Below, piece after piece: positions 15,889 through 22,738 of a DNA stretch of 64,000 bases. The position numbers were made by a program, and so were the translations under genes. Under the pieces are notes generated by a model. The model was not told the DNA's origin, made no database searches, and saw nothing but the letters and a program-made list of their open reading frames with translations. How positions within the stretch are numbered: the stretch's first letter is position 1; each line of letters opens with the position of its first letter. Location: the NCBI RefSeq assembly GCF_030268085.1, contig NZ_BSDE01000010.1, positions 1-64,000 of the forward strand. Reading direction: 5' to 3'. The stretch is from Geothrix limicola. GTDB lineage: Bacteria; Acidobacteriota; Holophagae; Holophagales; Holophagaceae.

Positions 15889-16188
15889 TTACATCTGATC
15901 CTTGAGGCCCTTGGCCGTCTTGAAGACGACTTTGCGGCCGGCGGGGATCTGGATGCTTTCGCCGGTCTTGGGGTTGCGGCCCATCTTCTCCTTGGTCGCG
16001 CGCACTTCGAAGGTGCCGAGGCCGAAGAGGTTCACGCGGTTGCCCGTGAGCAGGGTCTCGACGATGTGATCGCGCACGCCGTCCAGGATGGCCTTGGCGC
16101 GGGCCTTGGACAGGTCCTGGGCCTCCGCGAGGTTGGCGGCGAGTTCAGCGATGCCGAGGGTTTCGGGCTTGGAAGTGGTCTTGGCCAT
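15889..16188 (-). CDS. HU/IHF-family nucleoid protein
   Basis: The 99-residue protein folds as a DNA-bending HU-type dimer. Seen are IAELAANLAEAQDLSKARAK at the N-terminus, the NLFGLGTFEVR strand, and the arm GRNPKTGESIQIPAGRKVVF that lies in the minor groove. AGGAG eight bases upstream selects the ATG at 16188. Its 3' end is the source of the tandem duplication downstream. It may be co-transcribed with rplI, 110 bases upstream. Confidence 0.93.
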   Translation of the reverse strand: MAKTTSKPETLGIAELAANLAEAQDLSKARAKAILDGVRDHIVETLLTGNRVNLFGLGTFEVRATKEKMGRNPKTGESIQIPAGRKVVFKTAKGLKDQM

Positions 16189-16298
16189 GGAGCTTCTCCT
16201 TGAGGAGGGAATGAACGGGATCCCCGATGACACGCGAATCCCGGCGCGACCGGCTTCCCCTCGGGGGCCGGCCACAGGAGGGGATGGGGAATGGTGGA

Positions 16299-16751
16299 TT
16301 ACTCAGCGGCCGCGGTGGCGCTGACTTCCAGATTGACCTTGGCGTGCACGCCGCTGTAGAGGCGGACATCCACGACGTAGGTGCCCGCGTCCTTGATGTG
16401 GGGCACGGTGATGTCACGGCGGTCCAGCGTGAAGCCCTTGCCCTTGAAGAGCTCGGCCACGTCGGCGTTGGTGACGGAACCGAAGAGGTGGCCGCTCTCG
16501 CCGGCCTTCTTCGAGACTGCCAGGCTGATGGCTTCGAGCTTCTCGGCCAGGCTCTTGGCATCGGCCAGTTCCTTGGCGCGGAGCTTCTCGGCGCGCACCT
16601 TCTCCAGCTCGATCTGGCGCTTGTTGCCGGCGGTGACGGGCAGGGCCATCTTGCGGGGCAGGAGGAAGTTGCGGGCGTAGCCGTCCTTGACGTTCACGAC
16701 ATCGCCGCGGACGCCGAGGTGCTGCACGTTTTCGATCAGAAGGATTTCCAT
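16299..16751 (-). CDS. rplI: 50S ribosomal protein L9
   Basis: The 150-residue L9 binds 23S rRNA at the base of the L1 stalk. The N-terminal signature GDVVNVKDGYARNFLLPRKMA is clear, followed by the long connecting helix (residues about 40-75) and the C-terminal domain. In many bacteria it follows rpsF and rpsR; neither is here, so the gene is separated from that operon. GGAG lies just upstream of the ATG. Confidence 0.97.
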   Translation of the reverse strand: MEILLIENVQHLGVRGDVVNVKDGYARNFLLPRKMALPVTAGNKRQIELEKVRAEKLRAKELADAKSLAEKLEAISLAVSKKAGESGHLFGSVTNADVAELFKGKGFTLDRRDITVPHIKDAGTYVVDVRLYSGVHAKVNLEVSATAAAE

Positions 16752-16963
16752 GGGTTCTCCCTGAGGGGATTGAGGGTTTGAGTCCGGCCAGCGCCATGCT
16801 GCTCGCGTTGTCCCCGCGTGGGTGAGACGGCGTCCTGCGCCGTCAGGGCCGGGCCATGAGAACCCTCCCTTTCCCCCGATGGGTTAAGGCCGATCGGAAA
16901 ATCCAGTCTATCCTGGGAGGACCCGATACCCAAGCCAGGATTTCCTCCCCCTCGGAGCCCCGG

Positions 16964-17350
16964 ATGAGCACCTATGCCGATCGCCGCGATACCCGCCGCA
17001 TCATCGTCGGCCCCGAGTTCGGCATCTCCTTCATCCTGAAGGGACATGCCTACCAGGACGTGCGCATCACCAACCTGAGCAGCGGGGGCTGCTTCGCCCT
17101 GGTCGGGGCACGCGATGCCCGGTTGTTCGAGCGCGGCGCCGTCCTCGAGGGCCTGGTGCTGATGCACGCCGAGCTGCCCAAGGCCCCCATCATCGCCGCC
17201 GTGTCCTACGTCCTGGGCGGACGCCCCTCCGCCGACCCCATGGAGATGGTCGGCATCGGCATCCAGTTCCTGGGCGTGGACGATACGACCCAGGCGGCCA
17301 TCGACACCTGGATCGATGCCGCGACAGCCTCCCAGGCCCAAGGAAACTAG
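16964..17350 (+). CDS. PilZ-domain protein
   Basis: The 128-residue protein carries an N-terminal arginine-rich stretch (DRRDTRR) and the NLSSGGCF motif, matching the RxxxR and [D/N]xSxxG pair that binds cyclic di-GMP in PilZ domains. It is a stand-alone PilZ and probably couples c-di-GMP to motility or envelope functions. GGAG near 16955 favours this ATG over an earlier in-frame start at 16856. It is divergent from rplI. Confidence 0.8.
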   Translation: MSTYADRRDTRRIIVGPEFGISFILKGHAYQDVRITNLSSGGCFALVGARDARLFERGAVLEGLVLMHAELPKAPIIAAVSYVLGGRPSADPMEMVGIGIQFLGVDDTTQAAIDTWIDAATASQAQGN

Positions 17351-17368
17351 GCCCAGGGAAATTAGGGG

Positions 17369-18496
17369 CTACTTCTTGCCGAAGAAGCCCAGGATCGCCG
17401 TGGCCACTTCCTCGCGCATGGCCTCGGTCATCTCGGGGTAGACGGGCAGGCTGAGCACTTCCTTGGCGGCCCGCTCGGATTCCGGCAGCTGGCCCGCCTT
17501 GTAGCCCAGATCCTTGAAGCAGGGCTGCTCGTGGAGGCAGATGGGGTAGTAGATGGCGCTGCCGATGCCGCGCTCCTTCAGGTGGGCCTGCAGCGCGTCG
17601 CGCTTCCCACCCTTCACGCGGATGGTGAACTGGTTGTAGATGTGGCGGCCGTCAGGCACCACTTCCAGGGGCAGCACCACCTCGTCGGCCCCGAGCCCCT
17701 TCATCCGCTCCAGGTACCAGGCGGCGTGCTTGCGGCGGCCTTCGTGCCAGCCGTCGAGGCTGGGCAGCTTGGCGCGCAGCACCAGGGCCTGGAACTCGTC
17801 CATGCGCCCGTTCATGCCCACCTCGTGGTGCATGTAGACGGGCTCCATGCCGTGCACGCGGATGCGCCGCACCCGCGCAGCCAGCGCCGCGTCATCGCGG
17901 ATGGCCGTCATGCCCGCGTCGCCGAAGGCGCCGAGGTTCTTCGTGGGATAGAAGCTGTAGGCCGTCATGTCGCCGAACTGGCCCGCGGACTTGCCCCAGC
18001 CCTTGGCGCCCAGGCTCTGGCAGGCGTCCTCGATGACGGGCAGGCCGTGCTTCTTCGCCACGGCCATGATGCCCGGCATGTCCGCCAGCTGGCCGAAGAG
18101 GTGCACGGGCATGATGGCCTTGGTGCGGGGCGTGATGGCCGCTTCCACCAGGGCACCGGTGGCGTTGAAGGTGGCGGGTTCCAGATCGATGAAGACAGGC
18201 TTCGCACCCAGGCGCGAAACCACGCCCGCCGTGGCGAAGAAGGTGAAGCTGGGGACGATCACCTCGTCGCCATGCCCGATGCCCAGGGCCATGAGGGCCG
18301 CCAGCTGCGCGTCCGTGCCGCTGGACATGGCCACCGCATGGGCGGCGCCGGCATAGGCGGAGATCTCCGCTTCGAGCCCCTTCACGTTCTCGCCGAGGAT
18401 GAAGGCCGAGCGGTCGATGAGACCGGAGAGGCCCTCCAGGACCTTGGTCTTGACGGCGGCGTTCTGCGGGGCGAGCTCAAGCATCGGGACAGGCAT
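17369..18496 (-). CDS. DegT/DnrJ/EryC1/StrS-family aminotransferase
   Basis: The 375-residue PLP enzyme converts keto-sugar nucleotides to amino sugars for cell-surface polysaccharides. Marks are SSGTDAQLAALMALGIGHGD, VIEDACQSLGAKGWGK and the Schiff-base lysine in AYSFYPTKNLGAFGDAGM. GGAGG six bases upstream selects the ATG at 18496 over a TTG four codons earlier. No other sugar-nucleotide gene is adjacent; manC lies 22 kb away. Confidence 0.9.
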   Translation of the reverse strand: MPVPMLELAPQNAAVKTKVLEGLSGLIDRSAFILGENVKGLEAEISAYAGAAHAVAMSSGTDAQLAALMALGIGHGDEVIVPSFTFFATAGVVSRLGAKPVFIDLEPATFNATGALVEAAITPRTKAIMPVHLFGQLADMPGIMAVAKKHGLPVIEDACQSLGAKGWGKSAGQFGDMTAYSFYPTKNLGAFGDAGMTAIRDDAALAARVRRIRVHGMEPVYMHHEVGMNGRMDEFQALVLRAKLPSLDGWHEGRRKHAAWYLERMKGLGADEVVLPLEVVPDGRHIYNQFTIRVKGGKRDALQAHLKERGIGSAIYYPICLHEQPCFKDLGYKAGQLPESERAAKEVLSLPVYPEMTEAMREEVATAILGFFGKK

Positions 18497-18602
18497 GGGA
18501 GCCTCCAAATTCGGTTTTCAAGTATGCCAGCGGGTCAAAGGCGATTCAGTCACATCGGGCGGGGTTACAACCGAACGGTTCCGCCCACGATCGGACGCGA
18601 CA

Positions 18603-20132
18603 TCAGGTCGCGTCCTCCTGCTTCGCAGGGCTTTCGCCCCGCTCAGCAGAGTGGGGCCTCATGAGGGGGAAGAGGATGACGTCGCGGATGCTCGCGCTGT
18701 TGGTGAGCAGCATGACGAGGCGGTCGATGCCGATGCCTTCGCCGCCACAGGGCGGAAAGCCGTGCTCCAGGCTGGTGATGAAGTCCTGGTCCAGCAGCAT
18801 GGCCTCGTCGTTGCCCGATTCCCGTTCGTCCATCTGGGCCTGGAAGCGGCCCATCTGATCGATGGGATCGTTCAGCTCGGAGTAGGCGTTAGCCAGCTCC
18901 ATGCCGCCGATGAACAGCTCGAAGCGGTCCACGAAGCGGTCGTCGCCTTCCAGGGTTTTCGTCAGAGGCGACAGCTCGATGGGGTAGTCCGTGATGAAGG
19001 TGGGCTGGATGAGCTGCTTCTCGGCGTAGTGCTCGAAGAGGTCGCCCAGCAGGGTGCCCACGGTCTTCTTCTCGACGTCCTCGATGTGGGCGGCCTTGGC
19101 GAAGGTGCGCACGCAGTCGCCATCCTCCAGCAGGTGCCGGTCGAGGTGGCCGTACTCGGCGATGGCGTCCTTCATGGTGAGGCGGCGGAAGGGCGCGGCG
19201 TACGAGATCTCCTGCTCGCCCCAGGGCAGGGTTTCCGAGCCGACCACGTCCTTCGCCAGGCTGGAGACCAGGCCTTCCGTGAGGGCCATCATGTCGCGCA
19301 GATCCTGGCCCGCGGCGTAGAACTCCATCATGGTGAATTCGGGGTTGTGGCGCTGGCTGAGGCCTTCGTTGCGGAAATTCCGGTTGATCTCGAAGACCTT
19401 CTCGAAGCCCCCCACGATGAGGCGCTTGAGGTAGAGCTCCGGCGCGATGCGAAGGTAGAGGTCCATGTCCAGGGCGTTGTGGTGCGTGATGAAGGGCCGG
19501 GCCGTGGCGCCGCCGGGGATGGGCTGCATCATGGGCGTCTCGACTTCGAGGTAGCCCTGCTCTTCCATGAAGCGCCGCACGGCGCTCACGATGCGCGAGC
19601 GGGTCTGGAAGGTCTTCAGCACGTCGCCGTTGGAGATGAGGTCGAGGTAGCGCTGGCGGTAGCGCTGCTCCTTGTCCTGCAGGCCGTGCCACTTCTCGGG
19701 CAGGGGCAGCAGGGCCTTGCTGAGGAACTGCAGCTCCTTCACGCGCACGCTCAGCTCGCCCGTCTTGGTGCGCATGAGGGGGCCGGTGACGCTGATGAAA
19801 TCGCCCATGTCGAGGAGCTTGAGGGTCTCCCAGGCGGCCTCGCTCATGTCGTTCATGCGGAAGAAGGCCTGCACCTTTTCGCCGTTCTCCGTCAGGTGGG
19901 CGAAGACGCTCTTGCCCATCTCGCGGATGGTGAGCACGCGGCCCATGACCGAAACCGAGAGGCCCAGGCCCTCCAGCTTCTCGTTGGGCCAGGCTTCGGC
20001 GTCGGCATAGGTCGCCGCCAGTTCCGCCAGGCCGTGGGTGCGCTGCGCCTTCCGGGGCCACACGTCCAGGCCGAGGGCCTTCAGCTTTTCGAGCTTGTCG
20101 AGGCGCGCGTCGCGGTACTGGTTGGGCTGCAT
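18603..20132 (-). CDS. lysS: Lysyl-tRNA synthetase, class II
   Basis: The 509-residue enzyme has the OB-fold anticodon domain (VMGRVLTIREMGKSVFAHL) and class II motifs: motif 1 near YLEVETPMMQPIPGGA, motif 2 FRNEGLSQRHNPEFTMMEFY, and motif 3 GEGIGIDRLVMLLT. It charges tRNA-Lys with lysine. GGAG six bases upstream sets the ATG at 20132. The next gene upstream is also on the minus strand, 37 bases away. Confidence 0.96.
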   Translation of the reverse strand: MQPNQYRDARLDKLEKLKALGLDVWPRKAQRTHGLAELAATYADAEAWPNEKLEGLGLSVSVMGRVLTIREMGKSVFAHLTENGEKVQAFFRMNDMSEAAWETLKLLDMGDFISVTGPLMRTKTGELSVRVKELQFLSKALLPLPEKWHGLQDKEQRYRQRYLDLISNGDVLKTFQTRSRIVSAVRRFMEEQGYLEVETPMMQPIPGGATARPFITHHNALDMDLYLRIAPELYLKRLIVGGFEKVFEINRNFRNEGLSQRHNPEFTMMEFYAAGQDLRDMMALTEGLVSSLAKDVVGSETLPWGEQEISYAAPFRRLTMKDAIAEYGHLDRHLLEDGDCVRTFAKAAHIEDVEKKTVGTLLGDLFEHYAEKQLIQPTFITDYPIELSPLTKTLEGDDRFVDRFELFIGGMELANAYSELNDPIDQMGRFQAQMDERESGNDEAMLLDQDFITSLEHGFPPCGGEGIGIDRLVMLLTNSASIRDVILFPLMRPHSAERGESPAKQEDAT

Positions 20133-20169
20133 GGGAACTCCGGCACGAACCAATTAGTTTAGCGGAGGC

Positions 20170-21159
20170 CTATCGATCTCCGAAGCGATAGGCCGTGAAG
20201 GCCGAGATGTCCGGGGCCGTGAAGGATCCCGCCTCCTCGGAGAACCCGAAGCGCCAGCGGGGCAGGCGCGTGTGCCGGAAGGTCCAGTGCTGCTGCCAGC
20301 CGGCGCGGTCCAGGCGGTTCAGGCCCGTGCGGTAGGGACTGCCGGCATAGCCGAGGCTGATCTCGAGGCCGAGGCCCGAGATGAGGCCCGGCCCCTCGCC
20401 CTGCCAGGCGAGACTGGTCCAGGCACGGTTGAAGGAGGTCTGGCCCAGGACCGCCCGCAGGGGGCTGTGCTCGGGGAGGCCCAGCATCACCCGCTCGGCC
20501 TGGGCGAACACCTTCCAGCGTCCGAAGCGGCGCCAGAGGGCCCCGCCGATCAGGCCGTCCGTGCCGCCGTCGCCGGAAAAATCGGACTGCTTGCCCGTGG
20601 GCAGTTGGATCGAGGCGCCGATGCGACCGCCCGCGTCCGCCGTTCCGAAGGGCCGCACCCAGGCCACGTCGAGATCCATGAGCGTCACGCCAGGCTTCGA
20701 CAGATCGCCCACAACGCGGCCATCCCGCTCCAGGTGGTAGGCCAGGCGGTTCTTCGGGGCATCCTCGCGACCGCCCTGGGGCAGGTTGAACATCTGGTGC
20801 CAGTTCCACATGGCCTGGTCGGCGATGCCGCCGGACCTTGAGGCCAGGCGGGCCCGGACGTTGATCCGCGAGGATCCGGCCTTCATGGCCCAGTCTCCCG
20901 TCAGCTGCCACTCCTCGCCGTCGAGCCGGGCGAAGCTGCGGCCATCGGAGGTGCGTTCGAGATCGGGACGCAACATCTGGCTCGTCGCCTCCAGCGCCAG
21001 TTCCGTCACGCCCTGGGGCTGGGGCTCCGGGAATCCCTCGAACCAGGCCACCCGGTTGGGTCGGGGAGTCTCCTGGGCCCGGAGGCCACAGGTTGCAAAC
21101 CCCAAGATCAGTGGGAAAGAGGATTTGAAGACCCGAAAGGAGAGATTGATCAAGGTCAC
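20170..21159 (-). CDS. Exported DUF3187-like outer-membrane-type protein
   Basis: The roughly 329-residue product has a signal peptide (residues about 1-34, ending near CGLRAQ) and a body of alternating beta segments with GASIQLPTGKQSDFSG and a C-terminal AYRFGDR. This looks like DUF3187 proteins, predicted outer-membrane barrels of unknown role. GTG at 21159 with AAGGA upstream is preferred; a TTG at 21177 is the alternative. It precedes lysS on the same strand. Confidence 0.65.
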   Translation of the reverse strand: MTLINLSFRVFKSSFPLILGFATCGLRAQETPRPNRVAWFEGFPEPQPQGVTELALEATSQMLRPDLERTSDGRSFARLDGEEWQLTGDWAMKAGSSRINVRARLASRSGGIADQAMWNWHQMFNLPQGGREDAPKNRLAYHLERDGRVVGDLSKPGVTLMDLDVAWVRPFGTADAGGRIGASIQLPTGKQSDFSGDGGTDGLIGGALWRRFGRWKVFAQAERVMLGLPEHSPLRAVLGQTSFNRAWTSLAWQGEGPGLISGLGLEISLGYAGSPYRTGLNRLDRAGWQQHWTFRHTRLPRWRFGFSEEAGSFTAPDISAFTAYRFGDR

Positions 21160-21323
21160 GGAAGATCCTTTGTGCAACGGTAATACTCTGCCGAGACCCC
21201 CCTGGCCCGACCAGATTGAATACTCGGATACTCACGAATGTTTGCGGTGGCTTCGATAAAAGAGCCACGCATAATGATTAGTTCGGCCTGCCCATCCCCT
21301 CCACCTTTGCACAGGAGCCGCCC

Positions 21324-22634
21324 ATGACCCGCCTAAAAGCCCGACTGCTGGAGAAGATTCAGGAGCACCGCCCCCGCACCCAAAGACTGAACAAGGAATT
21401 CGGCGACGTGGTCATCGATCAGGTGACCATCAGCCAGGCCCTGGGCGGCGCCCGCGACATCCACGCGCTCGTGACGGACATCTCCTACCTCGACTACCAG
21501 GAAGGCATCCGCTTCCGCGGCAAGAACATCCCCGAGACCTTCGCGGCCCTGCCCACGGCCCCCGGCGGCGAGTACCCCACGGTGGAATCCTTCTGGTACT
21601 TCCTCCTCACCGGTGAAGTGCCCACCAAGGAAGACACCGAAGAGCTGGTGGCCGATTTCCAGATCCGCGGCCAGGTGCCTTCGTACGTCTTCGACGTGAT
21701 CCGCGCCCTGCCCAAGGACAGCCACCCGATGGTCATGCTCTCGGCCGCCGTCCTCTCCATGCAGAAGGACAGCAAGTTCGCCGCCGCCTACCACGGCATG
21801 AAGAAGAATGACTACTGGGATCCCATGTTCGAGGACGCCTCGGACCTCGTCGCCCGCCTGCCCCAGATCGCCGCCTTCATCTACCGCTACAAGTACAAGA
21901 ACGGCGACATCATCGCCCCCAAGCCGGGCCTCGACATGGGCGCCAACTTCGCGCACATGATGGGCATCGCCAAGCCCTATGACGACGTGGCCCGCATGTA
22001 TTTCATCCTCCACAGCGATCATGAAAGCGGCAACGTCAGCGCCCACACCACCCACCTGGTGGCCTCGGCGCTATCGGACGCCTACTACAGCTTCAGCGCG
22101 GGTCTCAACGGCCTGGCGGGCCCCCTCCACGGCCTGGCCAACCAGGAAGTGCTCGACTGGATCCTCAGCTTCCAGAAGCAGCTGAACGGCGCCGAGCCCA
22201 CTGAGGAGAACGTGAAGAAGGCCCTCTGGGACACGCTGAACTCCGGTCACGTGATCCCCGGCTACGGCCACGCCATCCTGCGCAAGACCGATCCCCGCTA
22301 CACCGCGCAGATGGAGTTCTGCCAGAAGCACCTTCCGACGGACCCGCTCTTCAAGCTCGTCAACATGATCTACCACGTGGCCCCCGGCGTGCTCACCGAG
22401 CAGGGCAAGACCAAGAACCCCTGGCCCAACGTCGATGCCCAGAGCGGCGTCATCCAGTGGTACTACGGCCTGCGCGAATACGATTTCTACACCGTGCTTT
22501 TCGGTGTGGGCCGCGGCCTCGGCGTGCTCGCCAACATCACCTGGGACCGCGCCCTGTCCTATCCCCTGGAGCGCCCCAAGTCCGTCACCACCGCCATGCT
22601 CGAGGAGTGGGCGGCCAAGGGCGGCCGGAAGTAG
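21324..22634 (+). CDS. gltA: Citrate synthase, mitochondrial type
   Basis: The 436-residue enzyme joins oxaloacetate and acetyl-CoA to citrate. Catalytic segments are LHSDHESGNVSAHT, GPLHGLANQEV, GYGHAILRKTDPRYT and NPWPNVDAQSG. These follow the eukaryotic mitochondrial enzyme far more closely than the NADH-sensitive hexameric GltA of enterobacteria; similar enzymes are known in Geobacter. It converges with the ATP-citrate lyase operon, so both directions of the citrate/acetyl-CoA reaction are encoded back to back. GGAGCC lies upstream of the ATG. Confidence 0.96.
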   Translation: MTRLKARLLEKIQEHRPRTQRLNKEFGDVVIDQVTISQALGGARDIHALVTDISYLDYQEGIRFRGKNIPETFAALPTAPGGEYPTVESFWYFLLTGEVPTKEDTEELVADFQIRGQVPSYVFDVIRALPKDSHPMVMLSAAVLSMQKDSKFAAAYHGMKKNDYWDPMFEDASDLVARLPQIAAFIYRYKYKNGDIIAPKPGLDMGANFAHMMGIAKPYDDVARMYFILHSDHESGNVSAHTTHLVASALSDAYYSFSAGLNGLAGPLHGLANQEVLDWILSFQKQLNGAEPTEENVKKALWDTLNSGHVIPGYGHAILRKTDPRYTAQMEFCQKHLPTDPLFKLVNMIYHVAPGVLTEQGKTKNPWPNVDAQSGVIQWYYGLREYDFYTVLFGVGRGLGVLANITWDRALSYPLERPKSVTTAMLEEWAAKGGRK

Positions 22635-22661
22635 ACCCGACTCCTTCACATTAGTAGTGGA

Positions 22662-22696
22662 CGCGAAAAGGCCCGGCTTCGCCGGGCCTTTTCGCG
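22662..22696. terminator. Bidirectional terminator between gltA and aclA
   Basis: A perfect 16-bp stem (22662-22677 with 22681-22696) around a TTC loop contains AAAA/TTTT within the arms. It sits 27 bases past the citrate synthase stop and can stop transcription from both sides. Confidence 0.85.
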
Positions 22697-22735
22697 GGGG
22701 TCCGGGGGTGTGCGCGCAGCGCGGGACCCCCGGAG
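22696..22735. repeat. REP-like GC palindrome
   Basis: TCCGGGGGT (22700-22708) pairs with ACCCCCGGA (22725-22733) around a GTGCGCGCAGCGCGGG loop. It lies between the terminator and the aclA stop codon, and its composition matches the hairpin elements found near 15709 and 40339. Confidence 0.5.
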
Positions 22736-22738
22736 AAC

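Larger units (their letters stand above)
15531..15893. repeat. Two degenerate tandem copies of the HU gene end
   Basis: This 435-base gap between the methyltransferase and HU genes holds no gene. The HU 3' end and terminator are repeated in it: the word CTTGAGGCCCTTGG occurs at 15531, 15687 and, in the real gene, at 15901. The HU-terminator hairpin recurs at 15630-15653 and 15844-15867, exactly 214 bases apart. Copy two (15680-15893) is well preserved. Copy one (15531-15679) is shorter and more diverged. In both, the HU sequence is interrupted by foreign GC-rich sequence. Confidence 0.85.

Noticed and set aside
18399-20162. 587-codon frame antisense to lysS
   Set aside because: Shadow of lysS with an artificial composition and no motifs.
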